From Catenuloplanes niger (GTDB lineage: Bacteria; Actinomycetota; Actinomycetes; Mycobacteriales; Micromonosporaceae): DNA of 64,000 nt. Both the position numbers and the translations under genes were made by a program. The first letter of the stretch is position 1. Every line of letters begins with the position of its first letter. The notes beneath the pieces were generated by a model. That model ran no database searches. It was given only the letters and a program-made list of their open reading frames with translations, and was not told the origin of the DNA. The stretch covers positions 6,457,001-6,521,000 of the forward strand of contig NZ_JAVDYC010000001.1 in NCBI RefSeq assembly GCF_031458255.1. The letters are read 5' to 3'. This document shows positions 25,994 through 33,983 of this stretch, piece by piece.

Positions 25994-26848
25994 TCAGGCC
26001 TTGAGCGCGGCCGCGACCGCGTCGGCCAGCGGCGTGGTGGGCCGGCCGATCAGCCGGGACAGGTCGCCGGAGCCGGTGTTCAGCGCGCCGCGCGCGATGT
26101 TCACGTCCACGTCCGCGAAGAGCGCCGCCACCGGGGCCGGCATGCCGAAGCCGGCCAGCGCCTTCTCGAATTCGTCGGCGGGCAGGTCGCGGTAGACGAC
26201 CTGGGTGCCGGACTGCGCGGTCACCTCCGCGGCCAGCTCGGCCAGCGTGATCGGGACGTCGCCGCCCAGCTCGTAGGCGACGCCGACCGGGCCGTCCGAG
26301 GTCAGCACCGCACCGGCCGCTGCCGCGTAGTCGGCCCGCGCGGCGGCGGCGATCCGCCCGTCGCCGGCCGCGCCGAGGATCGCGCCGTTCTGCAGCGTCT
26401 GCGGGAACTGGCCGGTGTAGTTCTCGAAGTACCAGCTGTTGCGCAGGAACACGTACGGCAGGCCGGACTCCTTGATCGCGGCCTCGGTCGCCTGGTGGTC
26501 CGCGGCCAGGTGCATCTCCGTGGTGTCCGCGTTCAGGATGCTGGTGTACGCGAGCAGGCCGGCGCCCGCGGCCTTCGCGGCGTCGACGACCGCCCGGTGC
26601 TGCGCGACGCGGTTGCCCGGCTCGCTGGAGACCAGCAGCACCTTCGTCGCGCCGGCGAACGCGGTGGCCAGCGTCTCCGGCCGGTCGTAGTCGGCCTCGC
26701 GCACCTGCACGCCGCGCGCGGCGAGGTCGGCGGCCTTCTCCGGGGTGCGGGCGGCGGCGACGATCTCGCCGGCGGGCACCCCGCGCTCCAGCAGGTCCTC
26801 CACCACGAGTCGGCCCAGGTGTCCGGTGGCGCCGGTAACGACGATCAT
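25994..26848 (-). CDS. QorB-like NAD(P)H:quinone oxidoreductase
   Basis: A 284-residue atypical SDR resembling QorB, which reduces quinones one or two electrons at a time with NAD(P)H. The dinucleotide loop VTGATGHLGRLV is at residues 4-15, followed by ADYDRPETLATAFAGATKVLLVSS and LPYVFLRNSWYFENY. Divergent from an HxlR regulator; this gene order matches the qorB/qorR pairs known in actinobacteria. Paralogue of the gene at 15111. Confidence 0.87.
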   Translation of the reverse strand: MIVVTGATGHLGRLVVEDLLERGVPAGEIVAAARTPEKAADLAARGVQVREADYDRPETLATAFAGATKVLLVSSEPGNRVAQHRAVVDAAKAAGAGLLAYTSILNADTTEMHLAADHQATEAAIKESGLPYVFLRNSWYFENYTGQFPQTLQNGAILGAAGDGRIAAAARADYAAAAGAVLTSDGPVGVAYELGGDVPITLAELAAEVTAQSGTQVVYRDLPADEFEKALAGFGMPAPVAALFADVDVNIARGALNTGSGDLSRLIGRPTTPLADAVAAALKA

Positions 26849-26896
26849 GTCTGCTCCCAGTTGAGTGGCTCAGTGCTGCATCTCGAGACTGTACTA

Positions 26897-26909
26897 ACTT
26901 TTCGAAAGT
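26897..26909. promoter_or_regulatory. candidate HxlR operator
   Basis: Inverted repeat ACTTT-TCG-AAAGT in the AT-enriched gap between the divergent quinone reductase and HxlR genes. Position and symmetry suit a dimeric winged-helix repressor; binding is inferred. Confidence 0.45.
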
Positions 26910-26971
26910 GCCAACGGATAGTGAGCACCGACACGAAACGCTGTGCCTTGGAACCGGATACCGTAGGCGGC

Positions 26972-27316
26972 GTGACCGACGTCGACCAGCTCTCCGCCAG
27001 CGTCTTCGCGCGCAACTGCACCTCCCGCGGCATCCTGGAGAACGTCGCCGGCAAGTGGGGGGTGCTGGCACTCGCCGCGCTGCACGACGGCGCGTACCGG
27101 TTCAACGCGCTGCGCCGCCGCGTCGACGGTGTCAGCGAGAAGATGCTGGCCCAGACGCTGCAGGCGCTGGAGCGCGACGGGCTGGTCCGCCGCGACGTGC
27201 AGGCCGCCATCCCGCCGCGGGTGGAGTACAGCCTGACCCCGTTCGGCGAGACGGTCGCCGGAAAACTGGTCGAGCTGGTCGAACTGATCCAGGACGAGGT
27301 CGATCAGCGGTCATAG
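26972..27316 (+). CDS. HxlR-family redox regulator (QorR-like)
   Basis: A 114-residue winged-helix regulator with the conserved N-terminal Cys (ARNCTSRGILENVAGKWG), the recognition segment FNALRRRVDGVSEKMLAQTL and wing PRVEYSLTPFGETV. In QorR and YodB the equivalent Cys responds to quinones or disulfide stress. GTG 26972 is chosen; GTG 26921 would add 17 residues without a better ribosome site. It is divergent from the quinone reductase gene and 9 bp upstream of the LLM oxidoreductase gene. Confidence 0.86.
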   Translation: MTDVDQLSASVFARNCTSRGILENVAGKWGVLALAALHDGAYRFNALRRRVDGVSEKMLAQTLQALERDGLVRRDVQAAIPPRVEYSLTPFGETVAGKLVELVELIQDEVDQRS

Positions 27317-27325
27317 GATCATCCC

Positions 27326-28207
27326 ATGACCGTACGATTTGGCGTGTTCGTTCCCCAGGGCTGGCGGATGGATCTCACCGAGATCGCCGACCCCGTCGAG
27401 CAGTTCGAGGCGATGACCGCGGTCGCGAAGGCCGCCGACGCCGGTCCCTGGGACTCGATCTGGGTCTACGACCACTTCCACACCACGCCCGAGCCCACCG
27501 TGAACACCACGTTCGAGGCCTGGACGATCACGGCCACGCTGGCCCGGGACACCTCGCGGGTCAACGTCGGCCAGATGGTCGGCTGCAACGGCTACCGGCA
27601 CCCCGCGCTCTACGCCAAGATGGCCTCGACCGTGGACGTGGCCAGCCACGGCCGCCTCTACGCGGGCCTCGGCGCCGGCTGGTACGAGCACGAGTGGAAG
27701 GCCTACGGCTACGAGTGGCCCGAGCTCAAGGACCGGATGGGCGCGTTCCGCGAGGCCGTCGAGATCGTCACGAAGATGTGGACCGAGGACGCGCCGGTCT
27801 TCGACGGCAGGTACTACTCGATCGACAAGCCGATCAACGAGCCGAAGGGCGTACGCCGCCCCCACCCGTCGTTCTGGATCGGCGGCGGCGGCGAGAACGT
27901 CACGCTCAAGCTCGTCGCCAAGTACGCCGACGGCGCCAACTTCGGCAACGGCGACCCCGACGTGATCCGCGAGAAGCTGGCCATCCTCCGCCGGCACTGC
28001 GACACGGCCGGCCGCGACTACGCCGACATCATCAAGTCCACCTCGGTCGTCGTCGACCTCGCCTGGTCCCGGGCGGAACTCCAGGCCCGGATCGACGCCG
28101 TCCTCGAGGCCGGTGCCGACTACCCGATCCTCTACTTCCCGCGTGTCGCCTACGACCACACCCCGCTGCTCAGCTTCGCCTCGGAGATCATCCCGCAGTA
28201 CTCCTGA
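27326..28207 (+). CDS. LLM-class F420-dependent oxidoreductase
   Basis: A 293-residue luciferase-like TIM barrel. It begins VRFGVFVPQGWRMDL, has WVYDHFHTTPEP, the LARDTSRVNVGQMVGCNGYRHPA region (typical of F420 binders with the GxMV turn), YAGLGAGWYEHEWKAYGY and HPSFWIGGGG. Coenzyme F420 (not FMN) is inferred from the actinobacterial subfamily. The substrate is unknown. ATG 27326 follows the HxlR stop by 9 bp, so both may lie on one transcript and the enzyme may belong to the quinone/redox response. Confidence 0.88.
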   Translation: MTVRFGVFVPQGWRMDLTEIADPVEQFEAMTAVAKAADAGPWDSIWVYDHFHTTPEPTVNTTFEAWTITATLARDTSRVNVGQMVGCNGYRHPALYAKMASTVDVASHGRLYAGLGAGWYEHEWKAYGYEWPELKDRMGAFREAVEIVTKMWTEDAPVFDGRYYSIDKPINEPKGVRRPHPSFWIGGGGENVTLKLVAKYADGANFGNGDPDVIREKLAILRRHCDTAGRDYADIIKSTSVVVDLAWSRAELQARIDAVLEAGADYPILYFPRVAYDHTPLLSFASEIIPQYS

Positions 28208-28275
28208 CCGCCGGGTGGCCGGGGGAGGGCGCGGCCCCTCGCCCCGGCCGCGCGGGCCGCAGGGAGAATGGGCGA

Positions 28276-28674
28276 ATGGCGAAACGGAAGCGGCAGGGCG
28301 GCGGCGAGGTCTGCCCGTGCGGGAGCGGCGGGACGTACGACGCCTGCTGCGGGCGGCTGCATCGCGCGGAGGCGGTGGCCGCGACGGCGGAGGAACTGAT
28401 GCGGTCGCGGTTCAGCGCGTTCGCCCGGGGGGACGCCGGATACCTGCTCCGGACGTGGCACCCGAGCACCCGCCCGGACGACCTGACGTTCGACGACGCG
28501 CAGCGCTGGCTGCGGCTGGACGTGGTGGACAGCGCCGGCGGATCGCTGTTCGAGGCGGCCGGCGAGGTGGAGTTCAAGGCCCACTACCGGGCCGGCGGCC
28601 GGACCGGGACCGTGCACGAACGAAGCCGCTTCGTGCGCGAGGACGGCCGCTGGTTCTACGTCGCCGAGGCCTGA
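28276..28674 (+). CDS. YchJ-like SEC-C motif protein (UPF0225)
   Basis: A 132-residue protein with an N-terminal zinc-binding SEC-C motif (CPCGSGGTYDACCG, residues 13-26) followed by an NTF2-like domain (AEELMRSRFSAFARGD, then YLLRTWHPSTRPDDL). This is the YchJ architecture with one SEC-C copy; E. coli YchJ has a second copy at the C-terminus, absent here. Function is unknown. ATG 28276. Confidence 0.88.
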   Translation: MAKRKRQGGGEVCPCGSGGTYDACCGRLHRAEAVAATAEELMRSRFSAFARGDAGYLLRTWHPSTRPDDLTFDDAQRWLRLDVVDSAGGSLFEAAGEVEFKAHYRAGGRTGTVHERSRFVREDGRWFYVAEA

Positions 28675-28740
28675 TCACCGATATCTGTGTTGGAGCACGG
28701 CACCCGGCCTGGCTAGCCTCCCTACAGGGGGTGAGTGGCC

Positions 28741-29520
28741 GTGCACGGTGCGATGTTCGGTGTCACGTTCCTGCTGGCGAGCGCGTCCGCGACCGTCTTT
28801 CTCCTGCTGCGCTGCGAGGGGAAGGGCCGGCCGTTCGGGCCGAGCGCGCGGCGCTGGGCGTTCGCGGTGATCGGGGTGACCAGCGCGCTCTCCACCGCGA
28901 CCGCGGTGCTGGCGGTGCTGATCGTCTCGCAGTTACCGGCCGCGCTGCTCGGGCTCGGCGTCGCCGCGCCCAGCATGCTGTGGCTGAGCGAGCTCAACAA
29001 ACGGGCCGCGGACCGGCGGGACCTGCGCCGCGATCTGTCCTCCGTGTGGCTGACCCGGCTGCTCACCCGGCTGCAGGAGGGCATGGCCGACGACCGGCAG
29101 AACTGGTGCGAGGCGCGCGTCGACGACGAGTGGTCGACGGACGAGCTGAGCATGGCGGCGCGCTACTACCACGAGTACCTGATGGAGCGGCTGACCGTGG
29201 AGGAACGCCGCCGGGGCCGCATCCACGCGCAGCTCAACGCGATCCAGTCACGGCTGGACGTGGTGCACCTGATCGAGGCGAGCGCGAGCCGCGCCAAGGT
29301 CGTCGCCGCGTTGCAGGCCTCCCGGACCACGAAGGAGCCACGGTACGCCAAGGCGGTCGACGACCTGGGCCGGATGGCCGGCATCCTGCGCCACGACGCG
29401 TACCGTGACCTGGTGCGGCTGCTGGGCCTGGCCTACAACGCGGGCCACCACAAGATGGCACCGTACCGGCCGCCGATGGTGCTCAGCCCGGCCCCGGCCC
29501 CGCGGGTGCGCACGGCCTAG
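28741..29520 (+). CDS. membrane protein with cytoplasmic helical domain, unknown function
   Basis: About 259 residues. Two TM helices at the N-terminus (residues 5-20 and 40-75) precede a charged, mostly helical cytoplasmic domain rich in Arg and Glu (RRDLRRDLSSVWLTRLL, MERLTVEERRRGRIHAQLN) that could form a coiled coil. GTG 28741 is chosen because GGGGG lies nine bases upstream; GTG 28735 is too close to it. The TAG stop is part of a CTAG shared with the convergent XRE gene. No family recognised. Confidence 0.65.
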   Translation: MHGAMFGVTFLLASASATVFLLLRCEGKGRPFGPSARRWAFAVIGVTSALSTATAVLAVLIVSQLPAALLGLGVAAPSMLWLSELNKRAADRRDLRRDLSSVWLTRLLTRLQEGMADDRQNWCEARVDDEWSTDELSMAARYYHEYLMERLTVEERRRGRIHAQLNAIQSRLDVVHLIEASASRAKVVAALQASRTTKEPRYAKAVDDLGRMAGILRHDAYRDLVRLLGLAYNAGHHKMAPYRPPMVLSPAPAPRVRTA

Positions 29521-29777
29521 GCGAGGGCCTCGTCCACCGGGCGGAGCGTGAACTCCACCTGGGCGCCGAGCGCCTCGATCACCGAGGCGAGCGTGCGGAG
29601 CGTGAGGTTCTCGTCGCCGGAGAGGATCTGACTGACCCGGCCGGGGGACACGCCCATCGCCTGGGCGAGTTCACCGCGGGTCACCTTGTTCTCCCGCATG
29701 TACCACGTGACCTCGTCGACCACGGTCCGCCCGAAGTCGCCGCCGGCGGGCTCTGCATCGCGGAACAGGTGTCGCAT
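29517..29777 (-). CDS. XRE-family HTH regulator, antitoxin-like
   Basis: An 86-residue DNA-binding protein with a Cro/C1-type helix-turn-helix (TRGELAQAMGVSPGRVSQIL, about residues 34-53) and a short C-terminal strand (ALGAQVEFTLRP), the layout of HigA-type antitoxins and small phage-like repressors. No toxin gene adjoins it. ATG 29777 is chosen because GAGGAGG lies six bases upstream and the predicted promoter would start the transcript near 29806; the longer frame begins at ATG 29810. Two operator copies overlap its promoter, so it probably represses itself. Confidence 0.82.
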   Translation of the reverse strand: MRHLFRDAEPAGGDFGRTVVDEVTWYMRENKVTRGELAQAMGVSPGRVSQILSGDENLTLRTLASVIEALGAQVEFTLRPVDEALA

Positions 29778-29812
29778 GACGGCCTCCTCGGGGGACTCGT
29801 TCCCTACCATCG

Positions 29813-29849
29813 ATGTTAGGCAGAACTAAAACCTTTAGGCAAGACTAAA
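29813..29849 (-). promoter_or_regulatory. promoter and tandem operators of the XRE gene
   Basis: On the minus strand, TTGCCT (29842-29837) and TAACAT (29818-29813), 18 bp apart, form a sigma-70-like promoter. TTAGGCAGAACTAAA (29816-29830) and TTAGGCAAGACTAAA (29835-29849) are near-identical copies 19 bp apart, each with dyad TTAG-N6-CTAA. One overlaps the -35 and the other the -10 and spacer, as expected for autorepression by two dimers on nearly one face of the helix. Confidence 0.7.
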
Positions 29850-29896
29850 CCGGTACGTCAAGAGTGCGCGACCCCGGAGGGCCGCGCACCCGGTGC

Positions 29897-31000
29897 TCAG
29901 GCGACGGTGGTACAGGTCAGCGGCGGTGCGCTGGGCGTACCGGTGGAGGTGCCGATGAAGCCGAACGAGGCGCTGCCGTCAGCGGCCAGCGCGCCGTTGT
30001 AGCCGGCGTTGCGCGCGACCGTGACGCCGTTGCTCAGCGTGGAGATCGTCGCGCCCCAGCTCTGCGTCACCTGCTGCCCGTCCTGCCAGCTCCAGGCCAC
30101 CGACCAGCCGCTCACCGCGGAACCGCCGTTGGTGACCCGCACGTCCGCCTGGAAGCCACCGTTCCACTGGCTCGTGACGGAGTACGTCGCGGTGCAGGCG
30201 CCGGCCGGGTTCGGCGTGCTCGGCCCGGGGCCCGGCGTCGACGGCGGCGTCGGGCTCGCGCTCGGGCTCGGGCTCGGCGACACCGTGATCGACGGCGTCG
30301 GCGACGGGTTCGAGCTGGTGCCGCCGAAGATCACGTCGCTGCAGAGGTAGTAGACCTGGTCCGCGTGGCTCGCCTTCCAGATCGTGTAGAGCACGGCCCG
30401 GCCGGTCCGCCCCGGCGCGCTGACATTCACCGTGTAGGTCTTCCCGTTCAGCGCCGGGTCGGACTCGGTCTGCCCACCGCCCGGCGGGATCACCCCGGTC
30501 TGGCCGGCCAGTTGCAGGTCGCCCCAGCCGAGTCGCTGGGTGAGCGGGTTGAACCCGGGCTTCGTCACGTAGGTCAGCAGGTAGTCCGCGCCGTGCTGCG
30601 CCTGGTCGTGCATGCGCAGCGTGAAGCTGGTCGGCACGGTCTGCGCCACCCAGGCCCCCGGCGTGTCCAGCGCGGAGTACCGGGTGCCGCCGGTGTTGCC
30701 CGCGCTGCACAGCGTGCCGTCCGGGATCGCGGCCTGGTGGTTGCCCTGCACGTTCTCCCGGTAGAGGCCGTTCCAGTTCCACATCGCGGTGGAGTCGGCG
30801 TTCCAGGCCTGCCAGCACATCGGGTCCTGGGTGGCCATGGCCGGGTTCTGGAAGTCGCCGCCCCAGCGCTTCCAGCAGCCGTAGTTACGGGACGGCGGGT
30901 TGACGGCGGAGCCGTGCGCGGACGCGGGATCGACCAGTCCGGTGGTGAGCACGAGCGCGGCCGCCGCCGCGATCAGTAGCAGGCGTTTGACAGGGGACAT
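29897..31000 (-). CDS. AA10 lytic polysaccharide monooxygenase with CBM2
   Basis: A 367-residue secreted copper enzyme that cleaves chitin or cellulose oxidatively. The signal peptide ends SAHA so that the mature protein can start at His (HGSAVNPPSRNYGC), the first ligand of the copper histidine brace; the second is in LRMHDQAQHGADYLL. The AA10 domain covers about residues 31-225. A Pro/Ser/Thr linker (226-265) leads to a C-terminal CBM2 (CTATYSVTSQWNGGFQADV to the last Cys). ATG 31000 follows GGAG by six bases. Cellulose specificity is likelier with CBM2, but not proven. Confidence 0.94.
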   Translation of the reverse strand: MSPVKRLLLIAAAAALVLTTGLVDPASAHGSAVNPPSRNYGCWKRWGGDFQNPAMATQDPMCWQAWNADSTAMWNWNGLYRENVQGNHQAAIPDGTLCSAGNTGGTRYSALDTPGAWVAQTVPTSFTLRMHDQAQHGADYLLTYVTKPGFNPLTQRLGWGDLQLAGQTGVIPPGGGQTESDPALNGKTYTVNVSAPGRTGRAVLYTIWKASHADQVYYLCSDVIFGGTSSNPSPTPSITVSPSPSPSASPTPPSTPGPGPSTPNPAGACTATYSVTSQWNGGFQADVRVTNGGSAVSGWSVAWSWQDGQQVTQSWGATISTLSNGVTVARNAGYNGALAADGSASFGFIGTSTGTPSAPPLTCTTVA

Positions 31001-31177
31001 GGAGAACTCCAAGCACTCTCGTCGACGGTGGTTGTCGAAAGTGCCCGAGCGCAGGTCGCGTGGGTGGGCCGGTGCTGGTGAGCGCCGCACGTAATGCGCG
31101 CCGGGGCGGGCGCGGGGAACTGCCCGGCTCTCCGCGCCGATGCTGCGTGGACTGTCGGCTCCCGCAGGAGCCGAGCG

Positions 31178-31654
31178 TCACACAGTGGAGAGACGGCTGT
31201 CAATGAATGCGCGTCGATCCGCTGCCGCGGCCAGCTCGGACATCACCCGGGCGAGGAAGTCAGGATCCACATCGAGCAGGTGCGCGGGCACCGGGACCAG
31301 CCGGTCCGGGAGCTGGAGCGCCATGGTGTGTCGTCCGCCGCCGGTCCGGACCGGCTCGCCGGCATCGAGTTCGCTCCACCGGACGCGGGTCACCGGCAGC
31401 GGGAACACCTGGTGCAGCGTGATGCGCTCCGCGTCCATGGTGAGACGCGGCCGGGGCACGGCGAACCAGACCACGCTGACGGTCAGCAGCGCGACGCACA
31501 CCGCCAGCAGCACGCGATCCGCCCAGCAGCCGGACGCCGGATCCGGCCGCGCGGAGATCAACGAGCTGGTGACGGCGGACGACGTGATGATCAGCACGAT
31601 CCCGGAGTGCAGCAACCGGGGCGGCGCGACCAGCGCGCCGGCCACGGCGTCCAC
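31178..31654 (-). CDS. membrane protein with PH-like C-terminal domain; 5' end probably frameshifted
   Basis: A 158-residue frame from GTG 31654. It has two TM segments (GIVLIITSSAVTSSLI and VLLAVCVALLTVSVVWFAV) and a C-terminal beta-rich part (RLTMDAERITLHQVFPLPVTRVRWSEL) like a bacterial PH domain. The open frame continues upstream, without a usual start, through another TM-like stretch (TGIAAAAVPVTAFLLVA). A 32-residue frame at 31755-31853 would join it with a one-base shift at GGGGTGAT (near 31755). The gene may thus be interrupted or the assembly may have one extra base; the intact protein would have about 224 residues. Confidence 0.55.
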   Translation of the reverse strand: MDAVAGALVAPPRLLHSGIVLIITSSAVTSSLISARPDPASGCWADRVLLAVCVALLTVSVVWFAVPRPRLTMDAERITLHQVFPLPVTRVRWSELDAGEPVRTGGGRHTMALQLPDRLVPVPAHLLDVDPDFLARVMSELAAAADRRAFIDSRLSTV

Positions 31655-31754
31655 CCGGAGGCGCGCCGGCCGCCGCCGACCGGCCCCGGCGACGAGGAGG
31701 AAGGCCGTGACGGGAACAGCCGCCGCCGCGATGCCGGTCAGGACGTGGAGGGCA

Positions 31755-31853
31755 TCACCCCAGCGAGGTCTCGATCGCCGTGACGGCGACGCGGAGCAGG
31801 ATGGCGGCCAGCGCTGCGGTCACGGCGGCGAGCCGGACCCGGATCTCGGTCAC
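31755..31853 (-). other. short ORF, probable displaced 5' part of the preceding membrane protein gene
   Basis: GTG 31853 opens VTEIRVRLAAVTAALAAILL and ends at TGA 31755 with TAIETSLG. Moving one base forward at that TGA reads into DALHVLTGIAAAAVPV, continuous in hydrophobicity with the membrane protein frame downstream. Alternatively it is an independent 32-residue membrane peptide. Confidence 0.4.
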
Positions 31854-31872
31854 GTCCGGCACCGTAGATCGT

Positions 31873-32496
31873 TCATGCCACCGCGATCGTCAGCAGTCCC
31901 GCCGCGATCAGCACCCCCGCCCACAGTCTGTCCAGGTTGAACCACGCGGTCCGCAGGACGCGCAGCCCGGCCACCTCGTAGACGACCACCGCCACCACCC
32001 CCGCCGCCCCGAACATGGCCACCGTGTGAATCCCGGCGGCGGCCAGCCCGGTGAGCGCGTCACCGCCCACCGCCGCGACCCCGTGCTCCGCGTGCCCGCC
32101 ACCCACCGGCGCCGTCGCCAGCACGGGAAGCAGCATCAGCCCGGCACCGTGCGCGGACGACATCAGGAACGACCACCCCGCCAGCTCCGGCAGCGACAGC
32201 CGCATCCCGGCCCAGCGGAAGTGCCGCCGGGACAGCGCCCGCCACAGCCCGAACCCGACCAGCACCACACCCCCGCCGATCGCGACCCACCGGGTGGCCA
32301 CCACCGACCGGGACGCGACGACCAGCGCGGCCACCACCGCCACGGACGCGAGGTGCCCGGCCGCGATCGGCGGCAGCGACAGCAGCAGTGCCCGCCGGGA
32401 CCGTTCCTGCAGCCCGCGCGCGACCGCGAACAGCCACCCCATCGCCGGGTTCAGGCCGTGGAAGACGCCCAGCGCCGCGAGCGCCAGGAGCGTCAC
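31873..32496 (-). CDS. HGLNP-type integral membrane protein coupled to the SELENBP1-like gene
   Basis: A 207-residue protein with about six TM helices. Helix 1 contains LGVFHGLNPAMGWLFAVA and helix 4 contains MSSAHGAGLMLLPVLA, so two membrane His-Gly motifs are conserved-looking; this recalls metal-transport folds (NicO/UreH) without matching them. A short His/Gly-rich loop (GGGHAEHG) follows. The GTG start overlaps the stop of the upstream selenium-binding-protein gene as GTGA, so the two are translationally coupled. A role in copper or other metal supply to that enzyme is inference. Family not recognised by name. Confidence 0.7.
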   Translation of the reverse strand: MTLLALAALGVFHGLNPAMGWLFAVARGLQERSRRALLLSLPPIAAGHLASVAVVAALVVASRSVVATRWVAIGGGVVLVGFGLWRALSRRHFRWAGMRLSLPELAGWSFLMSSAHGAGLMLLPVLATAPVGGGHAEHGVAAVGGDALTGLAAAGIHTVAMFGAAGVVAVVVYEVAGLRVLRTAWFNLDRLWAGVLIAAGLLTIAVA

Positions 32497-33890
32497 GGGA
32501 AGCAGTACGAGTCGGACGACGCGTCCCCGCCCTGCAACCGCGTCTGGTGCACGCGCAGCCCGCGGAAGTCGTCGCCGTGCGGGAAGAACCGCTCGTCGAG
32601 AACCAGCGAATCACCGGCGTGCACCAGCGCCTGCCACGCGCCCACGCCGGCCGGGTAGAACTGGTCGTCCCACGCGCCGTAGAGCGAGTTCGTCACGTAC
32701 ACCCGCCGCCCGTCCCGGCTCACCTCGACCATCTGCGGGCCGCCGGCCAGCCGCTCGTCCGGGAACGACGGGTGCGCCGCCCGCCGCACGATGCCGCCGA
32801 GGTGCACGGATCCGGCCTCGACCGGGTGGAACGGGTCGCTCACGTCGTACCGCTTCAGCTCGCCCGTGCCCCAGCACGAGACGTACAGCCAGCGGTCGTC
32901 CACGGACAGGTCGATGTCCGTGACCAGCGGCGGGACCGCGCCGAACGGCTGCAGCGCGGGCGGCAGCAGCGCCGGGTCGGCCGGCTCGGCCGGAATGTCG
33001 ATCACCTTGGTGACCGCCCACTCGTTCCCGGAGTGATGCCACACCCAGACGGACGCGGACAGGTCTTCCACGCTGATCACCACGCCGACGAACCCGTACC
33101 GTCGGGTGGGGTCGTGGGCCGGCCGCAGCTCCAGCGGCATCTGGTACCGGTCGCCCAGGTCGACCCGCTGCACGTGCCGGCGGCGGCGCAGGTCCCAGAA
33201 GTGCAGCGCGTGCCCGTACTTCCGGCCCAGCAGCAGTTCTGGCACGATCCCGTCCTCGATCATCGACGGCGTCCCCCACTCGGACGTGACCAGCACGTCC
33301 TGCGTCAGGTGCCACCAGAAGTCGTACGCGAGGAACTGCGGCCCCCGGTCGGCCTCCCAGGCGCCGCGCACGTCGAACGTGGTGTGGTCGAGCACCGCGA
33401 TCCCGCCCGGGCCCTCGTCCGGTCCGGCGCCACCGAGCGCGGACAGATAGATCCCGTCCGGCCCGCAGTGCACGGTGTGCGGCCGCGAGTATCCCGCGCG
33501 TTCCGCCAGCTCGGAGGCCGGCAGTACCTTCGTGACGACCGGCGAGCGCGGGTCGTCCTTGGTGTCCAGCACGTAGACCCGGGAGGAACGCAGCCCCGGC
33601 ACGATCAGGTAGCGGCGCTCCACGTGCGGGTGCGGCGCGGTCGGGCAGAGCGCGCTGCTGCACGCGTTCCACCCGAAATGATGGAGCTCGTCGCCGGTGT
33701 ACGGCAGGTCGGTCCACCCCACCACGCGGCCGAAGTCGGCTGAGGCGGGATCGGTGTCCACCACCGCGATCGCGTCCGGCCGGGTGGCGGAGCGGTCGAA
33801 CGCGGCCACGTAGGCGAGCCGCTCGGGCGGCGCGGTCGCGGCGTCGCGGGGCGAGGCGTAGAAGCTCGGATCGGGTCTCCACAGGGCCAT
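32493..33890 (-). CDS. SELENBP1 (SBP56) family protein, probable methanethiol oxidase
   Basis: A 465-residue beta-propeller of the 56-kDa selenium-binding-protein family, the normal length. The family signature around the reactive Cys is visible as GDELHHFGWNACSS (near residue 75), followed by YLIVPGLRSSRVYVLDT, SRPHTVHCGPDGIYLS, VTSEWGTPSMIEDG and DIDLSVDDRWLYVSCWG. Bacterial and human members are copper enzymes oxidising methanethiol to formaldehyde, sulfide and peroxide (established). ATG 33890 follows GGAGGTTGCC. It is divergent from sulfur-acquisition monooxygenase genes. Confidence 0.9.
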   Translation of the reverse strand: MALWRPDPSFYASPRDAATAPPERLAYVAAFDRSATRPDAIAVVDTDPASADFGRVVGWTDLPYTGDELHHFGWNACSSALCPTAPHPHVERRYLIVPGLRSSRVYVLDTKDDPRSPVVTKVLPASELAERAGYSRPHTVHCGPDGIYLSALGGAGPDEGPGGIAVLDHTTFDVRGAWEADRGPQFLAYDFWWHLTQDVLVTSEWGTPSMIEDGIVPELLLGRKYGHALHFWDLRRRRHVQRVDLGDRYQMPLELRPAHDPTRRYGFVGVVISVEDLSASVWVWHHSGNEWAVTKVIDIPAEPADPALLPPALQPFGAVPPLVTDIDLSVDDRWLYVSCWGTGELKRYDVSDPFHPVEAGSVHLGGIVRRAAHPSFPDERLAGGPQMVEVSRDGRRVYVTNSLYGAWDDQFYPAGVGAWQALVHAGDSLVLDERFFPHGDDFRGLRVHQTRLQGGDASSDSYCFP

Positions 33891-33915
33891 GGCAACCTCC
33901 AGGTCGGGAGTCAAG

Positions 33916-33932
33916 CCTAGTATTTATATAGG
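33916..33932. promoter_or_regulatory. AT-rich dyad between divergent sulfur genes
   Basis: CCTA-GTATTTATA-TAGG lies in a strikingly AT-rich patch (33913-33941) amid 70%+ GC sequence, 26 bp upstream of the SELENBP1 start and 52 bp upstream of the SfnB-like start. It is a plausible shared operator/promoter for both directions; the regulator is unknown. Confidence 0.45.
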
Positions 33933-33983
33933 AATTATGGGTAAGCTCCGTTCAGTTTTCCGGCCGTAGAGTGAGGGTGCCGC

